Source: Anaerolineae bacterium (GTDB lineage: Bacteria; Chloroflexota; Anaerolineae; Promineifilales; Promineifilaceae). From it: DNA of 60,445 nucleotides. The translations under genes were made by a program, and so were the position numbers. Numbering within the stretch: the stretch's first letter is position 1; every line of letters begins with the position of its first letter. The notes below the pieces were generated by a model. It saw only the letters and a list, made by a program, of their open reading frames with translations, ran no database searches and had not been told where the DNA came from. Positions 25,889 through 34,838 of the stretch are shown piece by piece. The stretch covers positions 1-60,445 of the forward strand of contig JAUIAP010000039.1 of NCBI GenBank assembly GCA_030425205.1. Reading direction: 5' to 3'.

Positions 25889-26422
25889 ATGATCATTCTC
25901 GTCAATGGCTCATTTGGTGTTGGAAAAACAACTGTTGCAACCGAGTTGGTTAACCGACTGCCCAACAGCCATCTCTATGATCCTGAGATCGTTGGGATGG
26001 CGTTGCGCTATCTGACAGATGGCCTACGCACGGGCAGCGAAGATAGTGACGATTTTCAGGATATTGCGCTGTGGCCTGAATTGACGGTCGAAATCGCAGC
26101 GCGTCTACAGAAACAGTACGGACGCGATCTGATTGTGCCGATGACGATAGTACGACCCGACTATTTTGCTGCAATCGTCAATGGGTTGCGCCAGATCGAT
26201 GACAACGTGCAGCACTTCTGTTTGACGGCATCGGCCGAAACGATTTTTGAGCGACTACGTCAACGAGGCGACGAAGAGGGCGGATGGACATTCCGGCGTG
26301 TTGAACGATGTGTTGCCGCGTTGAATGATCCATTATTTCAAACGCATATCGACACAAACAATCGCACTGTCGAAGAAGTCGCCACACAAATCAAAGATAA
26401 ACAGGGTGGCACGCAAACCTAA
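25889..26422 (+). CDS. P-loop nucleotide kinase of the TmrB type
   Basis: 177 residues. The start MIILVNGSFGVGKTTVA (ATG 25889) places the Walker A motif GSFGVGKT at residues 7-14. The body matches TmrB, the tunicamycin-resistance ATP-binding protein of Bacillus, in order: HLYDPEIVGMALRYL, DDFQDIALW, LIVPMTIVRPDYF, QHFCLTASAETIFERLRQRG and RVERCVAALNDPLFQTHI. TmrB binds ATP and is thought to bind tunicamycin; relatives are general small-molecule kinases, so a resistance role here is only a possibility. The downstream M23 gene starts 22 bases after its stop. Confidence 0.82.
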   Translation: MIILVNGSFGVGKTTVATELVNRLPNSHLYDPEIVGMALRYLTDGLRTGSEDSDDFQDIALWPELTVEIAARLQKQYGRDLIVPMTIVRPDYFAAIVNGLRQIDDNVQHFCLTASAETIFERLRQRGDEEGGWTFRRVERCVAALNDPLFQTHIDTNNRTVEEVATQIKDKQGGTQT

Positions 26423-26444
26423 CTTTAGCGACAATACCGCCCCT

Positions 26445-27611
26445 ATGATGAAGTGGGTCTTGTTATTGTGTGCGTCTTTGTTAATCGGCTGCGGGGCGGC
26501 CGCTGATGCTGAAACCGTTATTCCGACTCCTGAGCCGACGCGCTGGGTTGTGACGGCAACGCCAAGTTCAACACCGACGCGCCTGCCCACATTAACGCCA
26601 TCCCTGCCACCGCCACCCACCATCACGCTCCCCCCCACCAATACGCCCATCCCAACTGAAACGCCATCTCCCACCCCAACCGCGACGAATTCGCCCACGC
26701 CACGCCCCACATCAAGCGTTGATCGCACTTGTCCTGAATTTTCCTTCCCCCGATACAATCGCTACTATCTCGACGCCGACCCTTGGCCGACCCCTGTGCC
26801 AAATCCACAGCCACATTTTTGGTTTGGCAAGCCGCTGTTACCCGGCGTCGGCCGATTATTGACCCAACCCGCCTATCCCTACGGCTATGATGGCGGCAGC
26901 GCAAATGGCTTGTTGTTGCACAATGGCGTTGACGTTGCGGAGGATCTCGGCGAGCCAATTTTGGCAATTGAGTCTGGCACAATCGTTACGGCGCGCGAAG
27001 ACTTAGAGGAGCGTTTTGGCTGGCGCTGCGACTGGTATGGGCAACTGGTCGTGATCGAACATGACGAACGCTATCGCGGCCAACCCGTCTATTCGCTGTA
27101 TGGCCATGTGCTAAACATTCGCGTCGATGAGGGTCAACATGTCGAGCGCGGCGAACAGATCGCCGAAGTTGGCTTTGGTGGTGCCGCCTCAGCATGGCAT
27201 CTACACCTCGAAATTCGCGTCGGCGACAATGACTTTTTTCAGACACGCAATCCATTTCTCTGGCTGCTGCCCGGTGATGGTCGTGGGGTGATTGTGGGGC
27301 GGTTGATCGATCCACGCGGTCGGCCGTGGCAAGGCATCCCCGTATTGGCACTGCCAGAAGACGACGAATTTCAGCGTGGTACAACTTGGTCATATCTCGG
27401 CGATCCAGACGATATCTCACAACCCGATGACGAATACGCGGAGAATTTTGTGCTGGCTGATTTGAAAGCGGGTGAGTATACCGTGTACACTGAGGTGCAA
27501 GGTGTTATTTATCAGATTCCCGTCGAGGTAATGGCGGGTCAAATCACGACGGTTGAAATCGTGACGGAGCCGTTTAAGACAGCCACACCTGCGCCAACTG
27601 CAACACCGTAA
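26445..27611 (+). CDS. Lipoprotein with M23 (LytM) peptidase domain
   Basis: About 388 residues from ATG 26445; the frame is open further upstream but only into the previous gene. Signal and lipobox: WVLLLCASLLIGCG. A Thr-Pro-rich linker (about 20-105) spans the wall. The M23 fold (about 160-270) has HNGVDVAEDLGEPILAIESG (the H...D zinc site), YSLYGHV and HLHLEIRV (HxH). These residues suggest an active Gly-Gly or cross-bridge endopeptidase that remodels peptidoglycan, although some LytM proteins only activate amidases. A C-terminal beta domain of CarboxypepD_reg type follows (GRLIDPRGRPWQGIPVLAL, LKAGEYTVYTEVQG). Confidence 0.88.
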   Translation: MMKWVLLLCASLLIGCGAAADAETVIPTPEPTRWVVTATPSSTPTRLPTLTPSLPPPPTITLPPTNTPIPTETPSPTPTATNSPTPRPTSSVDRTCPEFSFPRYNRYYLDADPWPTPVPNPQPHFWFGKPLLPGVGRLLTQPAYPYGYDGGSANGLLLHNGVDVAEDLGEPILAIESGTIVTAREDLEERFGWRCDWYGQLVVIEHDERYRGQPVYSLYGHVLNIRVDEGQHVERGEQIAEVGFGGAASAWHLHLEIRVGDNDFFQTRNPFLWLLPGDGRGVIVGRLIDPRGRPWQGIPVLALPEDDEFQRGTTWSYLGDPDDISQPDDEYAENFVLADLKAGEYTVYTEVQGVIYQIPVEVMAGQITTVEIVTEPFKTATPAPTATP

Positions 27612-27639
27612 CCGTTCACCTATACGACGGGATTCTTTC

Positions 27640-28461
27640 ATGAACAGACTCATTTTTTTGTTTTCGGCCGAAAACCCACTTACCTCAGAAATACAACGTA
27701 CCGTAAACCATAAACAGTTCACGATTGAGGTAATCAGCCATCCCGCTCAGTTTGGCGAGGTGGCAGGAACTATGCGACCCGGTGAGCCAGTGGACGGTGG
27801 ACAACTGAGTAACGTCACGCGCATGTTGACGGAAAGACAGCCCGCATTGCTGATCTTCGATTTGGACAGTGCAGAAATTGCTGCGACGAAGTGGATTGCT
27901 GTGTTCAAATCGTCGCCGGCGACACGGCGTCTGCCCATTTTGGCGTATTCGTCTGATGCGGCATTGCTAGAATCGGCCGAATCGGCTGGCGCAGAAAAGG
28001 GCGTGTTGCGAGAAAAGATTATGGCGAAATCGGCCGATTACATCACCAACCTCGCAAAACAAACCAATACTTCGGCCATCGACAACTGGTGTGCCCAACC
28101 GCTGCCTGACGCAGCGCACAGCAGCATCGAGCTTTTCAACTCAGGCCAGTTTTATGCGGCCCATCATGCTTTAGAAGAGTTATGGATGAATGACAAGGGA
28201 GCCGCACGCGACTTCTACCGCGCCATTTTGCAAGTCGCGGTCGCCTACTACCAAATTGAGCGCGGCAACTATCGTGGGGCTGTCAAGATGTTTTTGCGGG
28301 TGCGTCAATGGTTGAACCCACTACCAGATGTCTGTCGCGGCGTGGATCTCGCACGGTTGCGCGACGACACGGAAGCGTCATTTGCGCGGGTGAGCGAGTT
28401 AGGTGCGGAGCGAATTAGCGAGTTTGATAAGAGCTTGGTTCGGCCGATTAAACTCGCCTAG
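27640..28461 (+). CDS. Degenerate receiver domain fused to DUF309
   Basis: 273 residues. The N-terminal half (about 1-135) folds like a response-regulator receiver: LLIFDLDSAE carries the beta-3 Asp, SSPATRRLPILAYSS the alpha-3/beta-4 stretch, and VLREKIMAKSADYI the Lys region. The usual acidic pair after beta-1 is replaced by SAENP, so phosphorylation is doubtful. Residues about 150-235 are DUF309 (FNSGQFYAAHHALEELWM, YRAILQVAVAYYQIERGNYRGAVKMF), a small helical domain of unknown biochemical function. It is cytoplasmic and lies 28 bases after the M23 gene on the same strand. I know of no assigned role for the fusion. Confidence 0.8.
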   Translation: MNRLIFLFSAENPLTSEIQRTVNHKQFTIEVISHPAQFGEVAGTMRPGEPVDGGQLSNVTRMLTERQPALLIFDLDSAEIAATKWIAVFKSSPATRRLPILAYSSDAALLESAESAGAEKGVLREKIMAKSADYITNLAKQTNTSAIDNWCAQPLPDAAHSSIELFNSGQFYAAHHALEELWMNDKGAARDFYRAILQVAVAYYQIERGNYRGAVKMFLRVRQWLNPLPDVCRGVDLARLRDDTEASFARVSELGAERISEFDKSLVRPIKLA

Positions 28462-28513
28462 CATTTCTATAAGCCATGAATTAGCTCGTTCCAGTTCCGA
28501 AAGAGCCCATTTT

Positions 28514-28936
28514 CTACGCGCCCACCTTAATGGTGAGCGCAAGCGCATTGCCTTGCGAATCGGCCGAATTCCGCAACGTGTTTGCCACGATGCACGCCCG
28601 TTCACTAATCGTCACCAACTTTTCAAGCTGCGCGCGATCGACCGCCGTCGCATTGATCGTCATTTCAATCGCACTAAAACGACTTGGCGCACTGGCCAGC
28701 GTCCCGACAATTTCAATTTTGACATCCTGAATATCCGCATCACGCGCCTTGATCGCTGCCAACAAATTACTGTTAAAACATCCGCCCAACGCCATCAACA
28801 ATAGCTCCCCGCCCATCGCGCCAGCGTCGGCGCCACCTTTGCCAACGGGTCGGTCGATAAACACCTTATGATTGCGGGCGATTCCTTCTGAGGTTGCCGT
28901 GTCGATTTGATTCACGTGTACTGTAACTTGTGTCAT
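28514..28936 (-). CDS. OsmC/Ohr-family protein
   Basis: 140 residues, the typical length of OsmC-like thiol peroxidases that reduce organic hydroperoxides in the cytoplasm. The two family cysteines are present in LMALGGCFNSNLLAA (about residue 53) and ISERACIVANTL (about 112), with the beta strands VFIDRPVGKGG and IVGTLASAPSRFSAIEMTI around them. Some OsmC relatives have other functions, so substrate is open. It is convergent with the receiver-DUF309 gene and separated by 300 bases of repeat-rich DNA from the aconitase terminator. Confidence 0.9.
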   Translation of the reverse strand: MTQVTVHVNQIDTATSEGIARNHKVFIDRPVGKGGADAGAMGGELLLMALGGCFNSNLLAAIKARDADIQDVKIEIVGTLASAPSRFSAIEMTINATAVDRAQLEKLVTISERACIVANTLRNSADSQGNALALTIKVGA

Positions 28937-29022
28937 TCGTTCTCCATGCGTAGCGACTCAGCCGGTCAGCTACTCAACAGTTCAGCCAATCTTATTTAGT
29001 CCAACGTAACTACTCAGCCGCT

Positions 29023-29136
29023 ATTCCCCGCAGGTGGGAATCTACTCTGGCACGCCGAAGAATGGATACCTGCCTGCGCAGGTATGACAGATTCTTTCCA
29101 GAGAGTCTGAGTCGTTACAATCGAGTCCATTGTAAC
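29023..29136. repeat. Nested inverted repeats between osmC-like gene and aconitase (family B copy)
   Basis: ATTCCC/GGGAAT (29023-29041), then a long imperfect cruciform (CTCTGG near 29045 to CCAGAG near 29098) whose centre is ATACCTGC-CTGC-GCAGGTAT (29066-29085), then GTTACAAT/ATTGTAAC (29114-29136). The central unit matches the repeat at 5387. The rest of this 300-base gap shows nothing else but the aconitase terminator. Confidence 0.65.
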
Positions 29137-29143
29137 ATACGCA

Positions 29144-29181
29144 AAAAAACAAAAAGGAGACAGCATGGTGCTGTCTCCTTT
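29144..29181 (-). terminator. Intrinsic terminator of the aconitase gene
   Basis: AAAGGAGACAGCA pairs with TGCTGTCTCCTTT (29153-29181); on the minus strand it is followed by TTTTTGTTTTTTT. A strong Rho-independent terminator. Confidence 0.93.
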
Positions 29182-29236
29182 ACAAAATAAGCGGATTGCC
29201 TATTCGTGAGCAGGCAAATAGCCTGCCCTGTAAGAA

Positions 29237-31918
29237 CTAACCTTCCGCAATAAATCGGCGTAAGACGGTGTGCAGAATGCCACCATTGCGATAGTAATCC
29301 ACTTCAACGGGCGTGTCGATACGGCAGATGGTGTCGAAGGTGAATTCGCTACCATCTTCGCGCACGGCCTTGATTGGCACAATTTGACCCGGTTTCAGAT
29401 CATCGGTCAAACCGACGGTGCTGAGCGTTTCGCGCCCTGTCAAACCGAGCGTTTCGGCCGATTCTCCCGCCGCATATTGCAACGGCAGCACGCCCATTCC
29501 GATCAGGTTGCTGCGATGGATGCGCTCGTAGCTCTCCGCAATTGCCATCTTGATACCGAGCAACAGCGTTCCTTTCGCCGCCCAGTCACGGCTCGAACCC
29601 ATGCCATAATCCTTGCCAGCCAGCACGACCAACGGTGTTCCATCTGCCTTATATTTGAGCGATGCATCAAAAATCGTCGTCACTTCATCGGTCGGCAGAT
29701 AGGTCGTCCAGCCACCTTCTGTGCCGGGAGCCATCTGGTTACGGAGTCGGATATTGGCAAACGTCCCGCGTGTCATCACGCGATCGTTACCGCGTCGTGA
29801 GCCATAGCTATTGAAGTATTGTGGAGCCACATCGCGTTCGAGCAGATATTCGGCCGCAGGACTCGTTCGAGAAATTGCACCTGCCGGTGAAATGTGATCT
29901 GTCGTCGTCGAGTCGCCAACTTTAACCATCACCCGTGCGTTTTCGATTTCACGAATCGTCGGATCTTCATCCATATCAATGAAGAATGGTGGCTCTTGGA
30001 TATAGGTTGAGTCCTCTTGCCAATCAAACACCTCACCGCCACTGGTCGGAATCTCATTCCACTGCTCATTCTCAGTGTATGCATTGCCATACTTGTTGCG
30101 GAACATGTCGGGTGAGAGGGATGCTTCAACCGTGCGCTCAATGTCCATATTTGACGGCCAAATGTCGCGCAGATAGACGGCCGACCCGTTCTTGTCATGC
30201 CCAATTGGGTCGTTGAGCAGGTCGATGTCGGTCGTGCCAGCGAGGGCATAGGCGACAACTAGGGGCGGACTGGCGAGATAGTTTGTTTTGGTTAGCGGAT
30301 GGACGCGCCCTTCAAAGTTACGGTTGCCGCTAAGCACCGATGAGACGACCAAATCGCCCTCTGCAATTGCCTTGTTGACAGGTTCTGGCAAGGGGCCACT
30401 GTTACCGATGCAGGTCGTGCAGCCATAGCCAACCGTGTGGAAACCAAGTGCTTCGAGATAAGGGGTTAGCTCTGCTTTGTCGAGATAGTCGGTGACAACT
30501 TTTGATCCCGGCGCCATACTTGTTTTGACATACGGCTTGACTGATAGACCACGTTCAACAGCATTTTTCGCCAACAGACCTGCGCCAACCATAACGGATG
30601 GGTTGCTGGTGTTGGTGCATGAGGTAATGGCGGCAATCACGACATCACCATGTTTCATGTCAATGGTCGAGCCGTTTTTATATTGGGCCGTTCGGCCGAG
30701 TTCCTCTTCTTTCAGCCCAATACCCTGTGGCCCAGTTGGACGCAACAACGTCTTGCGATACTCTTCCTTCATGTCGCTCAACGCAATTTTGTCCTGTGGC
30801 CGCTTTGGTCCCGCCAAACTTGGCACAACCGTAGACATATCGAGCTTCAACGTGTCGGTGAAAATTGGATCGGGAGAATCGGCCGAATAAAAGAGCCCAT
30901 TAGCCTTGCAATACTCTTCAACAAGCGCGATCTGCTCTTCCGTACGACCTGTGCGACGCATGTAACGTAACGTCTCATCATCGACGGGGAAGAAGCCCAT
31001 CGTCGCACCATATTCGGGTGCCATGTTGGCAATCGTTGCGCGGTCGGGCAGACTCATTGAGCCCATGCCGCTGCCATAAAATTCGACGAATTTGCCAACA
31101 ACGCCATGTGCGCGGAGCATCTTTGTGACGGTTAGAACGAGGTCGGTTGCGGTTGCACCTTCAGGCATCTTGCCCGTCAGTTCAAAGCCAATCACGTCAG
31201 GGGTCAGCATATAGATCGGCTGACCGAGCATGACTGCTTCCGCTTCAATTCCGCCAACGCCCCAACCGACAACACCAAGTCCGTTGATCATCGTCGTATG
31301 GCTGTCCGTTCCAACAAGGCTGTCGGGATAGTAAACATCTGACCCACCCACTTCATCTTTCATGACGACACGGGCAAGATATTCAAGGTTCACCTGATGG
31401 ACGATACCTGTTGCAGGGGGAACGACGCGGAAATTCTCAAATGCGTCTTGTCCCCACTTCAAGAATTCATAACGCTCACGATTCCGCACAAATTCGCGTT
31501 CAGCATTGTGGAAGAGCGCAAAGGCGGAGCCAAATTGATCGACCTGAACGCTATGGTCGATCACCAGATCAACAGGCACTTGCGGGTTGATTTTGCTCGG
31601 CTTGCCACCCATGCGCTGCATCGCGGAGCGCAATGCGGCGAGATCAACGACGGCGGGAACACCAGTGAAATCTTGCAAAATGACGCGACCGGGCATAAAC
31701 GCGATCTCTTGGCGTTGCTCTTCAGTGGGCTGCCAGTTAGCGAGCTTTTTCACGTCTTCCTGTGAGACGATATATTCATCACAGTTGCGCAACATCGCTT
31801 CGAGCAGGACTTTAATTGAATAGGGGAGATGGCTGGTATCACCCAGTGCAGCAAGGCTGTAGTAGGTTCCACCATTGGATAGCTTGGCCTGTGCGCCAAA
31901 GTAGTCTTGTTTTGTCAT
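29237..31918 (-). CDS. acnA: Aconitate hydratase (AcnA/IRP type)
   Basis: 893 residues, full length for the AcnA/IRP branch. It isomerises citrate to isocitrate in the TCA cycle using a 4Fe-4S cluster. Cluster cysteines are in ITSCTNTSNPSV (about 435) and GYGCTTCIGNSGPL (about 500). Substrate-binding regions include SLVGTDSHTTMINGLGV (about 205), GRVHPLTKTNYLASPPLVVAYA (about 545) and the swivel-domain KDYGMGSSRDWAAKGT (about 770). It is monocistronic with its own terminator. The promoter holds a palindrome shared with the 37-codon gene, so a common regulator is possible. AcnA relatives can bind RNA when the cluster is lost; whether this one does is unknown. Confidence 0.97.
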   Translation of the reverse strand: MTKQDYFGAQAKLSNGGTYYSLAALGDTSHLPYSIKVLLEAMLRNCDEYIVSQEDVKKLANWQPTEEQRQEIAFMPGRVILQDFTGVPAVVDLAALRSAMQRMGGKPSKINPQVPVDLVIDHSVQVDQFGSAFALFHNAEREFVRNRERYEFLKWGQDAFENFRVVPPATGIVHQVNLEYLARVVMKDEVGGSDVYYPDSLVGTDSHTTMINGLGVVGWGVGGIEAEAVMLGQPIYMLTPDVIGFELTGKMPEGATATDLVLTVTKMLRAHGVVGKFVEFYGSGMGSMSLPDRATIANMAPEYGATMGFFPVDDETLRYMRRTGRTEEQIALVEEYCKANGLFYSADSPDPIFTDTLKLDMSTVVPSLAGPKRPQDKIALSDMKEEYRKTLLRPTGPQGIGLKEEELGRTAQYKNGSTIDMKHGDVVIAAITSCTNTSNPSVMVGAGLLAKNAVERGLSVKPYVKTSMAPGSKVVTDYLDKAELTPYLEALGFHTVGYGCTTCIGNSGPLPEPVNKAIAEGDLVVSSVLSGNRNFEGRVHPLTKTNYLASPPLVVAYALAGTTDIDLLNDPIGHDKNGSAVYLRDIWPSNMDIERTVEASLSPDMFRNKYGNAYTENEQWNEIPTSGGEVFDWQEDSTYIQEPPFFIDMDEDPTIREIENARVMVKVGDSTTTDHISPAGAISRTSPAAEYLLERDVAPQYFNSYGSRRGNDRVMTRGTFANIRLRNQMAPGTEGGWTTYLPTDEVTTIFDASLKYKADGTPLVVLAGKDYGMGSSRDWAAKGTLLLGIKMAIAESYERIHRSNLIGMGVLPLQYAAGESAETLGLTGRETLSTVGLTDDLKPGQIVPIKAVREDGSEFTFDTICRIDTPVEVDYYRNGGILHTVLRRFIAEG

Positions 31919-31954
31919 AGGTTTACCTTTGGTAATAATGGTTCTTAGGCCCTA

Positions 31955-31985
31955 ATTATAGCCTAATTTGTAGCGAATTTTCGCT
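31955..31985 (-). promoter_or_regulatory. Aconitase promoter with palindromic operator candidate
   Basis: On the minus strand TATAAT (31960-31955) is a clear -10. The -35 region lacks TTGACA and instead is covered by the palindrome AGCGAA-N2-TTCGCT (31972-31985), the same core as at 20437-20450. The layout fits regulator control of aconitase. The remaining 229-base gap to the next gene shows nothing else I can name. Confidence 0.6.
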
Positions 31986-32147
31986 TACTGTGGAAATAAT
32001 CAGCGTGATGTATACGCAAGTTGCCGTATGTTCCACACTTCAAGCATTCGTTAGCGGGTTGCATAAATGATGTGGCAAACGACAGAATTTATAATGTTGC
32101 CCAAACTTTGTTACAATGCGAAAAATTCTCGGTTAGGTTAATCACTG

Positions 32148-33200
32148 ATGCAAACTACTTTACGTCCACTCTCAATTGGTCAAATCATCGACCGCGCCAC
32201 ACGCCTGTACCGCCGCCAATTCTGGACCTACTGGTCAATTCTGGCTGTTGTTCAGATTCCAATTGCGATCTTGTCGTTATTCATTGTCTACTTCACCTTT
32301 GACAATTTGATCACGCTATTTGAAGATCCGACGGCAGGATTTTCGACTGGAAACCCACTGGGGATTAACCTTGCGAGTTCGCTCAATAATTTGCTCTCGC
32401 TGTTTGTGTTGCAGTTTGCCAATGCTGCGCTCTGTGTCGTGGTTGCAGAGGGATATTTTGGCGGTAAGATGACGGTTGGGGAGGCATTCGGCCGATTACG
32501 CACGCGTTGGCAATCTATTGCAGGCGTCTCTGTCCTCTCGCTTGCCCTCATGATCGGCCTCGCTATTCTGACGTTCATCGCGCTGATCACGTTGATTGGC
32601 TGGATGGCTGGAATCGGCGCGCTGATGTTCTACACATGGGTCGTCTATCCGCTCGTCATTCCCGCAATCATGCTCGAAGGACAAAGCGCGTGGTCGGCGA
32701 TTGGTCGGGCATGGCGACTCGCAAAACCACGCTTCTGGACATTGATCTGGTGGGTGATTGCGCTATCCCTCCTCATATTGGCGATTCAGGCTGGGATTCA
32801 AGGATTGCTCGTGACGGTGTTAGGGGCGACGCTGTTTGAAGGGGTGATGAACCAAGAGTTTGGCAACACAGAAGTTTGGGCGGTGATGGGGGTGACCATT
32901 GGAACTGTGCTAGTTGGGCTGTTTATCAATCCGTTACGCATCACAGTGATGACGCTGATCTATTTTGATTTACGCGTGCGTTCGGAGGGGTTAGATTTGG
33001 CCGCCCAATGTTCTGATTTGCCCGTGTTTGAAATGCTGACAGCGGCCCCACGTGGCGGGTCAGTCGGGCGCAGCGTGACATGGGGCGACATCGGCCGAAT
33101 GTTTATTTTCGGTCTGGGCTTCTTTCTATTTATATTTGCCGTCTATCTGATATTGGTTGCGCTCGTCGCTGCCATTATCTTCAGCACCGTTGGCTTGTGA
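32148..33200 (+). CDS. Polytopic membrane protein, unknown function
   Basis: 350 residues with about six long hydrophobic helices. It begins LRPLSIGQIIDRATRLYRRQF, an amphipathic N-terminus typical of the glycerophosphodiester-phosphodiesterase membrane-domain-like proteins (families with IIDRAFRLYR...F) found in many Gram-positive and Chloroflexi genomes. WLSIGRAWRLAKPRFW-like text (AIGRAWRLAKPRFWTLIWW) repeats the pattern in the middle. No catalytic residues are visible. It ends exactly where the convergent coiled-coil protein gene ends (no gap). Function unknown; possibly a membrane organiser or transporter subunit. Confidence 0.75.
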   Translation: MQTTLRPLSIGQIIDRATRLYRRQFWTYWSILAVVQIPIAILSLFIVYFTFDNLITLFEDPTAGFSTGNPLGINLASSLNNLLSLFVLQFANAALCVVVAEGYFGGKMTVGEAFGRLRTRWQSIAGVSVLSLALMIGLAILTFIALITLIGWMAGIGALMFYTWVVYPLVIPAIMLEGQSAWSAIGRAWRLAKPRFWTLIWWVIALSLLILAIQAGIQGLLVTVLGATLFEGVMNQEFGNTEVWAVMGVTIGTVLVGLFINPLRITVMTLIYFDLRVRSEGLDLAAQCSDLPVFEMLTAAPRGGSVGRSVTWGDIGRMFIFGLGFFLFIFAVYLILVALVAAIIFSTVGL

Positions 33201-34028
33201 TTACAACGTGTCCGTCGCGTACACTTCATCCATCGCGTACAACACATCGCCCAACTCATCGACCTCGTCTGCAATCTCTTGCGCCAAGCGATCATAGCGG
33301 CTGCTGTCGATATTTTTTGCGTCGAGCAGGAGCGTTTGTGGGTAAATCGTCGCCATCGCCGTGATCGTATCTTCTAGCCGCAATTTAGCGCGAGCCATCG
33401 TCGCTTCAAGCAGTTGAATCGTTTTGATTTGACGGTCATTGTTCTCGATATTGCGCTCTAAATCAGCACGCAGCTGCTCGTCACTGACCCTCGCCAGACG
33501 TTTCTTGTACTCTTTATTCTGCTGTTCGGCCTTGACAAAACCGTTGTGCAATCGCTGTCGCTCACCGCGATATTCATCAAGTCGCTGCGCCATCGTATAG
33601 ATTTCCTCAATCCACTCATCAAACTGATTCGCCATCCCTTCAAGCTGCACCTTGAGTGCGCCATCAGGACGTTGTGTGATCAGATCGGTGATGCGCGAAC
33701 GATAATCGAGCGCTTCCTCCAAATAGGCCCGCAACTCTTCATCGCCGATGTCGCCCGGCGTAAAGTCGTCACGCAGAAGCGATTCAACCACTTTATGGGC
33801 AATATCCGTATCGGTGTAGCTGGAATAGGCGAGGGCTAGATAGGCCACAATCCCCACGATCATCCAAGTCGCATTGGGGATACCAAAGATGGCTGTATCA
33901 AACAGAGAGAGGACAAATGTCAATAGAAACGAGAAGGCCAATACGCCAGCACTTTCTGGGCGCATCAGCGCGTATTGCAGGAGAGCGCGTTGAACACGCT
34001 GTTCGAGAGCTTGTTTTTCTTCTTGCAC
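33201..34028 (-). CDS. Coiled-coil protein with two membrane helices, PspA neighbour
   Basis: 275 residues, family not recognised. Residues about 25-75 contain two hydrophobic helices (GVLAFSFLLTFVLSLFDTAI and NATWMIVGIVAYLALAYSS). The remainder is long charged helices likely to form coiled coils (YRGERQRLHNGFVKAEQQNK, DLERNIENNDRQIKTIQLLE). It lies 66 bases downstream of the PspA gene on the same strand, separated by a strong hairpin, and so is probably its membrane-bound partner in envelope stress. That role is inference from context only. Confidence 0.7.
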   Translation of the reverse strand: MQEEKQALEQRVQRALLQYALMRPESAGVLAFSFLLTFVLSLFDTAIFGIPNATWMIVGIVAYLALAYSSYTDTDIAHKVVESLLRDDFTPGDIGDEELRAYLEEALDYRSRITDLITQRPDGALKVQLEGMANQFDEWIEEIYTMAQRLDEYRGERQRLHNGFVKAEQQNKEYKKRLARVSDEQLRADLERNIENNDRQIKTIQLLEATMARAKLRLEDTITAMATIYPQTLLLDAKNIDSSRYDRLAQEIADEVDELGDVLYAMDEVYATDTL

Positions 34029-34041
34029 GGGGGCGTGATGT

Positions 34042-34080
34042 GTAAAACGTAAAACGTGGCGCGCACGCTTTACGTTTTAC
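34042..34080. repeat. 12-bp-stem hairpin between the PspA gene and its neighbour
   Basis: GTAAAACGTAAA (34042-34053) pairs exactly with TTTACGTTTTAC (34069-34080). A single related half (GTTTTACGTTTTACGC) is at about 12921-12937. It could set relative expression of the two genes. Confidence 0.65.
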
Positions 34081-34094
34081 GTGTTTCTTCCAAA

Positions 34095-34838
34095 CTAAAT
34101 CTCTAGGCTTTCAAGCTCTTTCAGCAGATCTTCGTCACTGATCTCATCTTCGGCCGCTGGTTGAGCCAACCCAAGACGACGTTTACGCTCTTCTAGTTGC
34201 AGATCAAGTTCGGCCGATCCCAACGCCTCATCCATCTGGTTATCCAAACGGCTGGAGTACATCTCAGCCTCTGCGTCCGCCTTGTCAATACGAGCGCGAA
34301 TCGACTGACCCAAACGCTCCATATCCGCATCGCCGACACCCATCAAATCGTCCACGCTGCGAATCGCCTTGACCGTCTTCTCTTTCGACTTCGCCAATTT
34401 GAGCAACGCTTCCAATTCACGCTGTTCTTGCTTCACTTCGTCGAGTTTCGCCTGTAGTTTGAGCCGTGCCGATTGCAGCGTCTTGTACTCGCGTTCTTGG
34501 CTGACCCACTGGGCGTGGTACTGTTCTTGCATTTCACGGGCGGTGTTGAGCTTACCCTGTGCGGCGCGTGCCAAGTCAGCCTTTCCCTGCATCAGCAGCA
34601 GATCGACGCTGCGATCATACTTATCAGCTTCTTTTTTGTACTCTTCGTACTTACGCTTCAACGTGCGAACTTCGCCACCAACGGTTGCGGTCGCTTCTTC
34701 TAGGTCGCGTAAATTCTCCTGTGCGTCGCGGATGTATTGCTTCATCACGGCGGGGGAGTTTGATTGCAGCGCACGATCAACCATATCGTGTAAATTTGCC
34801 TGAATGAGGGTTCTTGTCTTTTGAATGATGGAGGCCAT
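34095..34838 (-). CDS. PspA/IM30 (Vipp1) family membrane-stress protein
   Basis: 247 residues, almost entirely helical, beginning ASIIQKTRTLIQANLHDMVD with the amphipathic helix that binds damaged membrane and continuing with MKQYIRDAQENLRDLEEATA, the hallmark PspA/IM30 sequence. Long coiled coils follow (about 30-190). The C-terminus ends with a separate helix (ISDEDLLKELESLEI) reminiscent of the IM30 C-terminal extension. PspA assembles on the inner face of the membrane when its integrity or proton-motive force is compromised. AGGAG lies 8 bases before the ATG. It is the first gene of a likely two-gene unit with the coiled-coil membrane protein. Confidence 0.92.
   Translation of the reverse strand: MASIIQKTRTLIQANLHDMVDRALQSNSPAVMKQYIRDAQENLRDLEEATATVGGEVRTLKRKYEEYKKEADKYDRSVDLLLMQGKADLARAAQGKLNTAREMQEQYHAQWVSQEREYKTLQSARLKLQAKLDEVKQEQRELEALLKLAKSKEKTVKAIRSVDDLMGVGDADMERLGQSIRARIDKADAEAEMYSSRLDNQMDEALGSAELDLQLEERKRRLGLAQPAAEDEISDEDLLKELESLEI

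Noticed and set aside
33990..34010. GAAC-N5-GTTC resembling an SOS box
   Set aside because: Spacing is 5 rather than 4 and it lies inside the coiled-coil protein gene.
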